A DNA stretch of 64,000 bases from Antarctobacter sediminis. Lineage in GTDB: Bacteria; Pseudomonadota; Alphaproteobacteria; Rhodobacterales; Rhodobacteraceae. The position numbers and the translations under genes are program-made. The stretch covers positions 310,001 through 374,000 of the forward strand of contig NZ_JAHUZG010000003.1 in assembly GCF_019218285.1 (NCBI RefSeq). The letters are read 5' to 3'. Of the stretch, positions 44,747-53,846 are shown piece by piece. Under the pieces are notes generated by a model that ran no database searches, was not told the origin of the DNA, and saw only the letters and a list, made by a program, of their open reading frames with translations. Every line of letters starts with the position of its first letter. The first letter of the stretch is position 1.

Positions 44747-45066
44747 AACATCTCACCCCCGCGAACTCAAAGGCCAAGGCCTTTGTCGAGGCGCAGGCCG
44801 AGGGCCGCGAAGAGGAAGTCGTGGCGATGAACAGCCTCGTGGGCTGCACCACCTCCTTTGACCCGGGTTGGGAGGTCGACGCCTTTGGCGCTGTCTCGAA
44901 CCTGTGTCAGCCGATGGAAGCCGATCTGTACGGTTGCGCCGATCCCTGTTGGTGGCCGGCGCAGGTCGCCGACACGCTGAACACCTATCCCGACTGGAGC
45001 GCGGGCGCCGATGATGTCGCGAAAGACTGGCGAAACCTGCAATCCGTCTTCCCGGAGTCGAAATGA
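44743..45066 (+). CDS. qhpC: Quinohemoprotein amine dehydrogenase gamma subunit (CTQ-bearing peptide)
   Basis: A 107-residue precursor. All crosslinking residues of the Paracoccus enzyme are present at matching spacing. Cys65 and Trp71 would form cysteine tryptophylquinone. Thioether pairs would be Cys35-Glu44, Cys55-Asp61 and Cys69-Asp77. Subtracting 28 gives the published mature numbering (7-16, 27-33, 41-49, 37-43), so residues 1-28 are the leader removed by QhpE. The leader is charged and not a Sec signal, which fits export by QhpF. It is translationally coupled to qhpD and qhpB by ATGA overlaps. Confidence 0.95.
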   Translation: MKHLTPANSKAKAFVEAQAEGREEEVVAMNSLVGCTTSFDPGWEVDAFGAVSNLCQPMEADLYGCADPCWWPAQVADTLNTYPDWSAGADDVAKDWRNLQSVFPESK

Positions 45067-46160
45067 TGAAACAGATGCTGACATCAAAACTCTCGCTTCT
45101 GTGCGTGGCGGGCAGCCTCTTGCTGGGCGCTCCGGTGGCGGCCAAGGACTATATTCTTGCACCGGCCCGCCCCGACAAGCTGGTCATCGTGGACGCCGAG
45201 GCGATGAAGGTCGACAAGGTCATCACGCTGGAGGACGCAGGCCCCACACCCATGGTGCCTGTGGTCGACGAAGCCGGTGAGTTTGCCTATGTCACGATCA
45301 ACAAGTCCGAAAGCATCGTGAAGGTGAACCTGACCACTGGCGAGACCGTGGCCCGCCGCGATCTCAGCACGGCGGAGATGCGGATCAAGACCATGTTCGG
45401 CATGGATCTGGCCCCGGACGGCAGCAAACTTGCGGTCTTTGAAACCCCGGTCAAGCTGATGACATCGCACTACGAGGTGCAGCCGACCCGGATTTCCCTG
45501 ATCGACACGCAGACACTGGAAACGCTGAAGACCTTCGAGGTGCCGCGCCAGATCACGGTGGTCATGTTCTCGACCGATGGCAGCAAGGTATATGGTCTGG
45601 GCCGCTCTATGCATGTCTTTGACGTTGCGACCGGCGAACATGTCGAGGACTACCCGATTCAGGACTGGAAAACCGACGCCAACTATTATCCTTCTGACGT
45701 GCTGGATGCCTGGAGCCAGTTCGAAACCTCGGACATGCTGGTGACGCCTTTCTACACCGCGCGCAGCGACATGAGCCTTGATGACCCCGAGGCCTATCGC
45801 ACGGGGCTGCTGACCATGGACTTGCGCAGCGGCGAGATGGAAATGCGCGATGTGCGGTCGCTGGATGTCTTCTACTTCTCGACCGCCGCAAACCCGGACC
45901 GGACGCGCGCCTATGGTGCCTACAACGTGCTGGAAAGCTTTGACCTTGTCAGTGGCGAACCGCTGAAGCGCGTGCCGCTGCCGCACAGCTATTATTCGGT
46001 CAATGTCTCTACCGACGGGCAGACTGTCTGGTTGGGCGGGGCCATGTCCGACCTCGCGGCCTATGATGCCGAGACGCTGGAAAAGAAGGGACAGGTGGAT
46101 ATGCCGGACGGCGCCGCCATGTCGCTGGCCAGCATCCGGATCTTCCAGCGCGACGACTGA
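45063..46160 (+). CDS. qhpB: Quinohemoprotein amine dehydrogenase beta subunit
   Basis: A 365-residue periplasmic protein with a signal peptide ([23 protein letters not shown]). Propeller repeats follow ([67 protein letters not shown]). The beta subunit is a seven-bladed propeller that holds the gamma subunit and shapes the active site. It overlaps qhpC by ATGA, and its stop overlaps the qhpE start (TGATG). Confidence 0.94.
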   Translation: MMKQMLTSKLSLLCVAGSLLLGAPVAAKDYILAPARPDKLVIVDAEAMKVDKVITLEDAGPTPMVPVVDEAGEFAYVTINKSESIVKVNLTTGETVARRDLSTAEMRIKTMFGMDLAPDGSKLAVFETPVKLMTSHYEVQPTRISLIDTQTLETLKTFEVPRQITVVMFSTDGSKVYGLGRSMHVFDVATGEHVEDYPIQDWKTDANYYPSDVLDAWSQFETSDMLVTPFYTARSDMSLDDPEAYRTGLLTMDLRSGEMEMRDVRSLDVFYFSTAANPDRTRAYGAYNVLESFDLVSGEPLKRVPLPHSYYSVNVSTDGQTVWLGGAMSDLAAYDAETLEKKGQVDMPDGAAMSLASIRIFQRDD

Positions 46161-46813
46161 TGGTGCGGGTCGGGATCATCGACAGCGGTCCGGCGGTGCT
46201 GGACGGGGCTGATGCGATGGCTTTCGATGCCGATGGCCGGGCCCATGTGGCCCGGCCGGACCGGTTGGGCCATGGCAGCGCGGTAGAAAGGGTCATCGCG
46301 CGGGCCTGTCCCACGGCTGTGCTGCGTCACGCGCAGGTTTTTGACGACCGGGCCGTGACCTCTGCCTTGCGGGTTGCGGCGGCTCTGGACTGGCTGACCG
46401 GGGCAGGGGACGTGGATGTCGTGGGTCTCAGTCTTGGACTTGCCGCTGATCGCACGGTGTTGGCCGATGCCGTGGACCGCGCGGTCGCCGCGGGGGTCGT
46501 GCTGGTTGCGGCGCATCCTGCGCAGGGTGCCTCTCCCTTCCCGGCGGGCTATCCTTCGGTGATTGCCGCCACCGGCGATGCGCGTTGCGCATGGCACGAG
46601 CTGTCCCATCTGCGCGGCAAGCTTTTCGGGGCGTGGTGCAATTCGCCCGAACGGGGGGGACAGGGCATGGGCGGGGCCAGCCTTGGCGCCGCGCGTCTGA
46701 CGGGCCATGTGGCCGCGATGTTGTCTGACGGGCATCCTCGCGATCCGGGCCGTCTGATGGACACATTGGCAAAACAGGCTGCCTACGTTGGCCGGGAAAG
46801 GCGGTGCGCGTGA
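46160..46813 (+). CDS. qhpE: Subtilisin-like protease QhpE (gamma-subunit leader peptidase)
   Basis: A 217-residue compact subtilase without a signal peptide. The triad is Asp8 (VGIIDSG), His38 (LGHGS) and Ser174 (GGASLGAARLTGH). The segment at the usual oxyanion-hole asparagine (AAGN in subtilisins) reads VAAHPAQG here, so that Asn seems missing. In the known pathway it cleaves the 28-residue leader of QhpC in the cytoplasm. It overlaps qhpB upstream and qhpF downstream. Confidence 0.92.
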   Translation: MVRVGIIDSGPAVLDGADAMAFDADGRAHVARPDRLGHGSAVERVIARACPTAVLRHAQVFDDRAVTSALRVAAALDWLTGAGDVDVVGLSLGLAADRTVLADAVDRAVAAGVVLVAAHPAQGASPFPAGYPSVIAATGDARCAWHELSHLRGKLFGAWCNSPERGGQGMGGASLGAARLTGHVAAMLSDGHPRDPGRLMDTLAKQAAYVGRERRCA

Positions 46814-48519
46814 CGTTTGGGAACCGCGTGGCCAAAACAATGATTGCCCGCGTCTTTCAGGGCGCGGACTGGCTGACGCCGGTCATGGCCCGGGCCTTGC
46901 CCGGGGCGTTGAGTGTTCTGGCGTTGTCCCTGTTGGCAGCGGGGGCCGGGCTTGCTGCGCCGATGATCACCAAGGCGGTGATCGATCAGGGCATCATGGG
47001 CGGAGACATGAACGCCCTGCTGTTCTGGGCGGCGGTCAGTTTCGCGGTGGGGCTGGCAGTTGTGGGTCTGGGAATTTTCAACGGGATGCAGCATCTGCGC
47101 GCCTCGATGCGGATGCTGGGAGATCTGCGCCTGACGGTTCTGGACCGCGCATTGAACCGCAGCCCCGCAATGGCCCCCCTGACGGTGGGCGAGATCCAAA
47201 CCCGCATCGACGGCGATACTGCGGAAATCCAAAAGTTCCTTTTCGATTCTGTGCTGGTTGCGGTCACGGCCCTTTTCCGGCTTGCCGGTGGCACGGTGCT
47301 GATGCTGTTGCTGGACTGGCGGCTGGCGTTGTTGCCCTTGCTGGCCGCGCCGTTCGAACTGTGGTTCCTTACATGGGCGCGTCCGGGGACGCAGGCCCGC
47401 GCCGAGGACGTGCGCGCCGAACGTGGCGGTCTGAACGGGCAGTTGGCTGAAACCTTCATGCAGGTCAGCGGCCTGCGCATGCTAGGTGCCTTGACGACCC
47501 GCGCCGAGGGGTTCGGCGCCCAGCAAGGCGCCCTGTTCGACGCGCAGGCGCGGCAAAGGCTGTGGACCGAAGCCGTGGGTGCGGTCAGCCAGTTCCTGAC
47601 CGCTGTCATGCGTTCGGGAGTGCTGTTGGTGGGGGGCTGGCTGGTCATTCGCGGGGATTGGCAGATCGGGTCTCTGGTGGCTTTTCTGGCCTATGCGACG
47701 ATGATGTCCGGACCGCTGCGGAACCTGTTGGGCCTGTATCACGCACAGGCGCGCGCGCGGGTTGCCCTGACCCGTTTGGATCAGGTGATGCGCGACGGTC
47801 AGGACCCGGACGAAGGGGAGGCTTGCCCGGAAAACATCCGGCAGCTGGCCTTTGTCGACGCGCGCGGCCCGTCCGGGGGCCATGTTCCGCTGACCGCGAC
47901 GCTGGAGGCTGGCCAAAGGGTGCTGGTTGACGGGCGCTCTGGCATTGGGAAATCGCGATTGCTTGCGGCGTTGATCGGCGAAGCACCGCTTGAGCAGGGC
48001 AGGATCGCGATCGACGGCAGGGATGCCACGGGGTTCAACCTGTCCAGCCGCCGGCGGGCAATCGTTTTCCTGCCGCAACGCCCTTGCCTGATCCGCGGCA
48101 CGCTGCGCGAAAACTTGAGGCTGGGCAATGGCACCCCGCAGGACAGCGCCCTTTGGCAGGTACTTGACCTCGTTGAGCTGGCCGACTGGGCGCGTGGCCT
48201 CAACGGGCTGGACACGGACCTGCAAGAAACCGGCGGCAATCTTTCCGGCGGGATGCGGCAGCGGATCACCTTGGCGCGCGCGCTGCTGCGGCCTGCGCAG
48301 GTCTATGTCTTTGACGAGAGCTTTTCCGAAATCGACGCGGAAAGCTGTTCCCGGATCCTCTCGGCCATCGATGCCCATCTGTGCGATGCGCTGTGTATCT
48401 TTACCGCCCATGCCGGGCCGGTCCGAGAGCAGCGGTTCGACCGCATCCTGAGCCTGTCCGACAGTCACCGTGAGGCCGAGCCGGGCGAATCGAATGTGCG
48501 ATTCGCTCGTGCCGTCTGA
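46804..48519 (+). CDS. qhpF: ABC exporter QhpF (gamma-subunit export)
   Basis: A 571-residue half-transporter from a GTG start inside the end of qhpE. The N-terminal ~300 residues hold about six membrane helices in the ABC exporter layout. The ATPase part has Walker A GRSGIGKS (about residues 377-384), signature [16 protein letters not shown] and Walker B VYVFDESFSEID. The H-loop (CIFTAHAG) retains a His. It most likely exports the crosslinked gamma peptide to the periplasm. It is the last gene before a GC-rich hairpin. Confidence 0.92.
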   Translation: MRVTFGNRVAKTMIARVFQGADWLTPVMARALPGALSVLALSLLAAGAGLAAPMITKAVIDQGIMGGDMNALLFWAAVSFAVGLAVVGLGIFNGMQHLRASMRMLGDLRLTVLDRALNRSPAMAPLTVGEIQTRIDGDTAEIQKFLFDSVLVAVTALFRLAGGTVLMLLLDWRLALLPLLAAPFELWFLTWARPGTQARAEDVRAERGGLNGQLAETFMQVSGLRMLGALTTRAEGFGAQQGALFDAQARQRLWTEAVGAVSQFLTAVMRSGVLLVGGWLVIRGDWQIGSLVAFLAYATMMSGPLRNLLGLYHAQARARVALTRLDQVMRDGQDPDEGEACPENIRQLAFVDARGPSGGHVPLTATLEAGQRVLVDGRSGIGKSRLLAALIGEAPLEQGRIAIDGRDATGFNLSSRRRAIVFLPQRPCLIRGTLRENLRLGNGTPQDSALWQVLDLVELADWARGLNGLDTDLQETGGNLSGGMRQRITLARALLRPAQVYVFDESFSEIDAESCSRILSAIDAHLCDALCIFTAHAGPVREQRFDRILSLSDSHREAEPGESNVRFARAV

Positions 48520-48546
48520 TCGGTCATCTGCCCGATTCCCGGGCAC

Positions 48547-48568
48547 CCCTGCCCCGCTATGGGCAGGG
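48547..48568 (+). terminator. Hairpin after qhpF
   Basis: CCCTGCCC (48547-48554) pairs with GGGCAGGG (48561-48568) around a 6-nt loop, 28 bp after the qhpF stop and before qhpR. No T-tract follows. It likely ends or attenuates the qhpADCBEF transcript so that qhpR can be expressed from its own promoter in the AT-richer 48590-48650 stretch. Confidence 0.5.
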
Positions 48569-48672
48569 CCAAATCCTGTGCTGGTGACGATTTTCCGGTT
48601 TTCGGTGGCAATGTGAAAAATGTGCTACTGTAAATTTTCTATGAAGGGCGCAGCAAGCCTCGGAGCCACGCC

Positions 48673-49632
48673 ATGGAGACATCAGTCATATCCTCTTCCA
48701 TTGCCCGGTCGGTGTTTGACGGGGCATTGACCCTGGCCGAAAACACTCCGGTTGGGGATGTGCCTCTGGCGACCTTCGTGTCCGGGTTGGAACATCAGCG
48801 GGCAAGGCCCGGAGCGGCGCAATCGGCATGGTCCACGGGCGAACAATTGCCGCTTGAAAGCCTTGGTGTCCTTGGGGATGCGATCTCGCGTGCGCCGACA
48901 TTGGGGTCGGCGTTGCGCTGTTTCGTCCACGGCATTCCGCTTGTGCAGAGCAATACGGCCCTCTCGATGGAAGTGTCCGAGGACAGGGTGCGCGTCGGCT
49001 ATCGCATTCTCGACCCTGAAATCTGGCCGCGACGGGCGGATGCCGAACTGACCCTCGCCATGATCCACACGGTCTGCATGCGCTATGGCATGGACCGTCA
49101 CGCGCTGCTGGACGTCGGGTTCGAACATGGGGCAGACGACGGTACGCATTCCATCTCCCGATACAACCGCACCGATACGGTTTGCGACGAAAGCGAGAAC
49201 TACCTTGTTTTCCCGGCGCAATGCCTGTCGCTGCCCCGGCCTGATGGGGACAGTCCTGCGGTTGCCGTGGGCCGCGGCATGACCCCGGACAAGCAACTTG
49301 CCAGCCATCTGCGCCACTTGCCGGTTTCGCGGCGGGTGCGCCAGAAGATCCTGCAACGGATCGGGCAGGGGTCCATCGGACAGATGGATATCGCCTGCGA
49401 GTTGGGCATGTCCGAACGTACCTTGCGGCGCACTCTGGCAACCGAGGAAACCTGTTATCACGACATCCGGGACGAGGTGCGCCGTTCGATGGCGCTGGCC
49501 TTGCTGAAGCGTTCGGGGCTGTCGCTGAGCGACGTGGCCTTTTCGCTGGGCTATTCCGACCAGACGGCTTTCTCCCGCGCCTTTTCCCGCTGGTACGGTG
49601 AACCGCCAAGCCGACATGACTTTGCCGAGTGA
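48673..49632 (+). CDS. qhpR: AraC family regulator QhpR
   Basis: A 319-residue protein. The N-terminal ~210 residues are of the Arabinose_bd (OruR-like) type (LESLGVLGDAISRAPTLGSALRCFVHGIPL). The C-terminal AraC double helix-turn-helix spans about 225-319 (MDIACELGMSERTLRRTLATEETCYHDIRDEVRRSMALALLKRSGLSLSDVAFSLGYSDQTAFSRAFSRWYG). Its position after qhpF matches qhpR, the amine-responsive activator of the qhp genes. It probably acts at the qhpG-qhpA inverted repeat. Confidence 0.9.
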   Translation: METSVISSSIARSVFDGALTLAENTPVGDVPLATFVSGLEHQRARPGAAQSAWSTGEQLPLESLGVLGDAISRAPTLGSALRCFVHGIPLVQSNTALSMEVSEDRVRVGYRILDPEIWPRRADAELTLAMIHTVCMRYGMDRHALLDVGFEHGADDGTHSISRYNRTDTVCDESENYLVFPAQCLSLPRPDGDSPAVAVGRGMTPDKQLASHLRHLPVSRRVRQKILQRIGQGSIGQMDIACELGMSERTLRRTLATEETCYHDIRDEVRRSMALALLKRSGLSLSDVAFSLGYSDQTAFSRAFSRWYGEPPSRHDFAE

Positions 49633-49789
49633 TCCGGTGGTCCCATCGGGGGCCGTGCAGTATCCCGGCAAGTCTTCACGGCTGGATAAAGGCCGGACAG
49701 CACAAGGGGCGTGATGACGCCACTGGCAAGGTCCGGTCTCGCCAAAGGTGCGACCCGATGCAGGGCAGAGCATGTCACACCAACATCCT

Positions 49790-49817
49790 CCTGCTGAGCG
49801 ACGCGTCGCTCAGCAGG
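49790..49817. terminator. 28-bp perfect palindrome between convergent genes
   Basis: Positions 49790-49817 are fully self-complementary (arm CCTGCTGAGCGACG). It lies in the 229-bp gap between qhpR and the convergent NHL-protein gene. It would fold in both transcripts and is best read as a bidirectional terminator, though it has no T-tract. The rest of the gap shows nothing clear. Confidence 0.55.
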
Positions 49818-49861
49818 TCTCCACTGGCGTTGGGCCGGGCAAAGACCCGTTCCGGTGACGC

Positions 49862-50725
49862 CTAAGGCCGTATTGCCGGCGCTTGGTCCGGCACCAGCAA
49901 CGTCACGCGGTCCGGGGCCATGTCGGCGATGACGATGGTGCCGTCAGGGGCAACCGCAATCCCGTGCCCATAGGTCGAAAAGGTCCGGCAGCGGCCCACA
50001 AGAATGCCATCGGCGTCATAGGCAGACAGGCGCGGAGTCTGGTCCGTCACCAGCAGGGTTCCCTGTTCGCCCAGGGCCAAGGCCATCGGTTTATGCAGCC
50101 CGCCGATTTCGTCAATGTATGTCCCTTCGGCATCAAACCTCTGGACCCGGTTGTTCTCGCGGTCGGCAACGCACAGCCGGCCCCCGGTGTCGAACAACAG
50201 GCTGTGCGGTGTCGAAAAGGCACCGGCGCCGTCCCCGGGATTGCCAAAACTGCGGATATAGGTCCGATCCGGGCCAAAGATATGGACACAGCTGTTTCCA
50301 TATCCATCGGCCACGTACAGCCTACCGTCCGGTCCTCGCGTGCAATCACAGGGGTGATTGAAAGGGCGTCCCAGCCTGGGCAGTTCGTCGCAATGTAGCT
50401 GACCGGTGATTTGCAACCCGTTGTCCAGAAAGGCGATCTTGTGACCGTCCATATCGGTGGCCGCCAAATGCCCGTCGTTCAGCAAACGCAGACCATGACC
50501 GCAGACAAAATCGCCAAGCCCAGCCGTTTCGCCGGTCAGCCGACCGTCCAGATCCAGCAGTACCAGTTCCGGCGCATTCCGTCCCAGGGCAAGGATGCGG
50601 TCGCCCCGCACGGCGACATCGGTGATGCCGGTCAAGGCGGGGTCCATGATATGCGCGACGCGATAGCGCTGGTGTCCCAGCGCCACGTATCCCGTGGGGC
50701 GTCCCGGTTCCATAGCCGGTCTCAC
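49862..50725 (-). CDS. NHL-repeat/SMP-30-like beta-propeller protein
   Basis: A 287-residue protein made of about six propeller-like repeats (GPDGRLYVADGYGNSCVHIFGPDRTYIRSFG, DTGGRLCVADRENNRVQRFDAEGTYIDEIG, APDGTIVIADMAPDRVTLLVP). No signal peptide is seen. The GTG start overlaps the amidase stop (GTGA); an ATG four codons later is possible. The repeats recall peptidyl-alpha-hydroxyglycine lyases and SMP-30 lactonases, but no catalytic set can be confirmed. As the last gene of a TRAP/amidase operon it may be a lactonase or lyase acting after the amidase. Confidence 0.8.
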   Translation of the reverse strand: MRPAMEPGRPTGYVALGHQRYRVAHIMDPALTGITDVAVRGDRILALGRNAPELVLLDLDGRLTGETAGLGDFVCGHGLRLLNDGHLAATDMDGHKIAFLDNGLQITGQLHCDELPRLGRPFNHPCDCTRGPDGRLYVADGYGNSCVHIFGPDRTYIRSFGNPGDGAGAFSTPHSLLFDTGGRLCVADRENNRVQRFDAEGTYIDEIGGLHKPMALALGEQGTLLVTDQTPRLSAYDADGILVGRCRTFSTYGHGIAVAPDGTIVIADMAPDRVTLLVPDQAPAIRP

Positions 50726-51927
50726 AGCGCGCCCTGAAGCATCTCAGCCATCGAGACCAGCGCACCGTCATGCCCATTGGCGGCCGTCAGCATCAAACCG
50801 GCCCCGGGATGTGTGGCCAGAGGCAGGCTGACCGAACAGCCGTCGATGACATTGCCAAAGCTGGTGTTGCGCAGCGCAAGCAGGTTGATGCGATCAAATT
50901 CGGCGTCATCGGTCAGGTCCGCCAGCCGCGGGGGCATGATGGCCACGCTGGGCATGGCCACGGGGGTATCGCCGAACAGCCGGGTCGCTTCGGAGACAAG
51001 GGCCTGCCGCGCGGCCAGCGTGCGTGCAAAGGCGATGGCGGATACACCATCGGCCCGCGCCATGCGCGCCGCGACCCGCGGGTCCAGTGCATCGCGCATG
51101 GTGTCGAATTCCGTACCGTGATGGGCGCGGGATTCGACCGCCGAGAACTGCCAGACGGGAAGGGTGCGATAGCGCTGAAAGATGTCGAGCGAGAGGCGGC
51201 GGACGGCAATCCCGGCCTTTTCCAGCGCGGACAAGGCCGTTTCGAAGGCATCCGTCACTTCGTCGTCCAGATCGTCCAGCCCGAAATTCTCGGGGACGAT
51301 CACGGCGCGCGGCGCGGAAACCACGGGCAAAGCCGTGCCACGCAGCGTGTTCAGGACGGGCCGCAGAAGCCCCGCGTCGCGGGTCAGGATGCCAACGCTG
51401 TCGAGAGAATGGGACAGTGTCACCGCGCCGTCACGCGGGATCGACGCAGCCGAGGGCTTGAACCCGTGAATGCCACAGAATGCCGCCGGGATGCGGGCCG
51501 ATCCACCCGTGTCCGTGCCAAGCGCGATGTCGGCCACCCCGCGCGAGACGGCAGAGGCCCCGCCCGAAGTCGACCCTCCGGCGATGCAGCCTTCGCGCAG
51601 CGGCGTCAACGGGGTGCCGTAATGCGGGTTCAGGCCAAGCCCTGAATAGGCGTATTCTGTCATGTTCGCATGACCGATCAGCCCGGCACCGGCAGCGCGC
51701 AGGCGTGCCACCGCCGCTGCATCCTGCGTGGCGGCGGCGTTGTCCTTGCGGAGTTTGGTCCCGGCGCGGGTCACCTGACCTTTGACGTCGAACAGGTCCT
51801 TGACGGCCACTGTCCGACCGGAAAGCGGGCCATCCGCGGCGATGGCGTCGTCAAAGACCGAGGTGAAATCCGGCGCAATGGCCTTGGCCCGCGCGGCGTC
51901 CAGATGGGATTGGGGGGTGTTTGTCAT
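50722..51927 (-). CDS. Amidase signature family protein
   Basis: A 401-residue protein with the Ser-cis-Ser-Lys triad: Lys43 (VAVKDLFDVKG), Ser119 (AGGSTSGGAS) and Ser143 (GTDTGGSARIPAAFCGIHGFKPS). The 24-residue spacing of the two serines matches the family. It has no signal peptide and is cytoplasmic. It hydrolyses an amide bond; the substrate is probably what the TRAP importer encoded just upstream brings in. The start follows the dctM stop by 11 bp. Confidence 0.9.
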   Translation of the reverse strand: MTNTPQSHLDAARAKAIAPDFTSVFDDAIAADGPLSGRTVAVKDLFDVKGQVTRAGTKLRKDNAAATQDAAAVARLRAAGAGLIGHANMTEYAYSGLGLNPHYGTPLTPLREGCIAGGSTSGGASAVSRGVADIALGTDTGGSARIPAAFCGIHGFKPSAASIPRDGAVTLSHSLDSVGILTRDAGLLRPVLNTLRGTALPVVSAPRAVIVPENFGLDDLDDEVTDAFETALSALEKAGIAVRRLSLDIFQRYRTLPVWQFSAVESRAHHGTEFDTMRDALDPRVAARMARADGVSAIAFARTLAARQALVSEATRLFGDTPVAMPSVAIMPPRLADLTDDAEFDRINLLALRNTSFGNVIDGCSVSLPLATHPGAGLMLTAANGHDGALVSMAEMLQGAL

Positions 51928-51938
51928 TGTCGTCACTC

Positions 51939-53237
51939 TTACAGCGTCTGGTGCACAAGCCATGTGGCGATGCCCGGGAAGGCGGTCAGAAGAACCACGC
52001 CCAGTACGAGGATCAGGAAATACGGCACGATCATCCGGGTGATCTCGAAGATCGATTTGCCGGTGAGGTTCTGGATTACGAACAGGTTGAACCCAAGCGG
52101 CGGTGTGATCTGGGCCATCTCGACCACGATGATCAGGTAGATGCCGAACCAGACCGGATCGATTCCCACTGCGGCCACGGCGGGCATGACCACCGATGTC
52201 GTCAGCACCACGATCGAGATCCCGTCAAGAAAGCACCCAAGCAGGACAAAGAACACTGTCAGCACCGCGATCAGCCCCGGTGCGCCCAGACCGCTGTCCG
52301 AGATGATCGCAGCCAGTTGCGTCGGCAATCCGGAAAAGCTCATGGCTGAGGTCAGGAAGGCGGCGCCCAGCAGGATCAGGCCGATCATGGCCGTGGTCCG
52401 CGTCGCTCCGAACAGCGAGTCGACGAAGGTCCGCATGTTGAGCGACCCACCAAGCGCCGCGATGACCAGCGCGCCGGCCACACCGATGGCGGCGGCCTCG
52501 GTCGCGGTGGCAATCCCGGCATAGATCGAGCCGATCACCCCGATGATCAACCCGACCACCGGAAGCAAGAGTTTCAGGCGGCCAAGGCGTTCGCCAAGCG
52601 AGATCCGCGCCTCGGGGGCGGGCACGCCATCGGGGTTCATCCGCGACCAGATCGCGATATAGCCGGAAAAAAGCACCATCAGCATCAGGCCCGGCAACAC
52701 GCCAGCGATGAACAGTCGGTTGATCGACACCTGCGCGGCGACGCCATAGACGATCATCACGATAGAGGGCGGGATCAAGAGGCCAAGCGTGCCGGACCCG
52801 GCAAGCGAACCTATGGCCAGCCGGTCGGCATAGCCGCGCGATTTGAGTTCCGGCAGAGAGATGCGGCCAACGGTGGCGGTTGTCGCTGCTGAAGATCCGG
52901 AAACGGCGGCAAAGATTCCGCAGCCGACGACGTTGACATGGGCCAGCCCGCCGGGCAGCCGTCCGACCCATGGCGAAAGACCGGAAAACAGGTCTTCGGC
53001 AAGGCGCGTGCGGTAAAGGATCTCTCCCATCCAGATGAACAGCGGCAGGGCGGTCAGTGTCCAGCTTGCGGAATGGGCCCACATGGTCACGCCAAGGATC
53101 GCGTCCACCGGTGTTGAGGTGAACATCATAAAGATCACCACGGCCGAGGCGAGCAGAGCCACGCCAACCCAGATGCCCAGCCCCAGAAGGACCAACAGTG
53201 TGACGATGAGAACGGCAGATTGCAGAAGGATATCCAT
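51939..53237 (-). CDS. dctM: TRAP transporter large permease DctM
   Basis: A 432-residue polytopic protein with the DctM motifs GIFAAVSGSSAATTATVGRISLPEL, SGTLGLLIPPSIVMIVYGV and SVVMPAVAAVGIDPVWFGIYLIIVVEMAQITPPLG. It is the ion-coupled channel of the second TRAP importer of the window. It follows dctQ by 2 bp and precedes the amidase gene. Confidence 0.92.
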   Translation of the reverse strand: MDILLQSAVLIVTLLVLLGLGIWVGVALLASAVVIFMMFTSTPVDAILGVTMWAHSASWTLTALPLFIWMGEILYRTRLAEDLFSGLSPWVGRLPGGLAHVNVVGCGIFAAVSGSSAATTATVGRISLPELKSRGYADRLAIGSLAGSGTLGLLIPPSIVMIVYGVAAQVSINRLFIAGVLPGLMLMVLFSGYIAIWSRMNPDGVPAPEARISLGERLGRLKLLLPVVGLIIGVIGSIYAGIATATEAAAIGVAGALVIAALGGSLNMRTFVDSLFGATRTTAMIGLILLGAAFLTSAMSFSGLPTQLAAIISDSGLGAPGLIAVLTVFFVLLGCFLDGISIVVLTTSVVMPAVAAVGIDPVWFGIYLIIVVEMAQITPPLGFNLFVIQNLTGKSIFEITRMIVPYFLILVLGVVLLTAFPGIATWLVHQTL

Positions 53238-53239
53238 GG

Positions 53240-53749
53240 TCACTCTCCGTGGCCTTGTTCGTCGGTGTCGTCGCGTTCGACCGGCAGGCCCAGCAACAGG
53301 CGCAACGTGCGCTCGGCAAAAGCCAACGCAAAAAGGATAGAGCCAAGCAGCATGGCAGATTGGGGAATCCACAGCGGCACCGCCACGATGCCCTGGCTGA
53401 CATCGTCATAGCGCCAGCTTTCCTCGACATAGCCAAAGATCGCCCAGGCCACCCAGCCCATCATCGCGGTAGCAAACCCGGCGGCAAGGATGTCGGCCAT
53501 CCGGCCCAGTCCCTCTGGCAGCAGTTGCCGCAGAGATGTGACGCGGATGTGGTCGCCATGTACCAGTGCCGCTGGCAAGGCCAGAAAGATCGAAGCGCTC
53601 AGCCCCCAGGCCGCGAAATCATCCGCCGAGGGGATCTGGCTGCCCATCAGGCGCAGACCGATCTGCGCGAGGATCAGCGCGGCGATCCCCAGCAGGGACA
53701 AGGCGGCAAGGGCTCCGCAAAAGGTAAACAGGTGGCGTGTCAGCACCAT
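53240..53749 (-). CDS. dctQ: TRAP transporter small permease DctQ
   Basis: A 169-residue protein with four hydrophobic segments and the DctQ core SADDFAAWGLSASIFLALPAALVHGDHIRVTSL. The C-terminal tail is charged (ERDDTDEQGHGE). It lies between dctP, across a hairpin-bearing gap, and dctM, and joins DctM in the inner membrane. Confidence 0.88.
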   Translation of the reverse strand: MVLTRHLFTFCGALAALSLLGIAALILAQIGLRLMGSQIPSADDFAAWGLSASIFLALPAALVHGDHIRVTSLRQLLPEGLGRMADILAAGFATAMMGWVAWAIFGYVEESWRYDDVSQGIVAVPLWIPQSAMLLGSILFALAFAERTLRLLLGLPVERDDTDEQGHGE

Positions 53750-53812
53750 GGCGGCAGGCTCCTTTTTCGGGAAACGCCCGCGGTCCGACGACCCCGGGCG
53801 GGATTTGAAAAG

Positions 53813-53837
53813 GCCCGGGCAGCGGAACCGCCCGGGC
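53813..53837 (-). other. Hairpin between dctP and dctQ (second TRAP operon)
   Basis: GCCCGGGC at 53813-53820 and 53830-53837 pair around a 9-nt loop in the 97-bp gap between dctP and dctQ. As in the first TRAP operon (9062-9093), it probably sets the excess of binding-protein message over permease message. Confidence 0.55.
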
Positions 53838-53846
53838 GTGTTCGGG

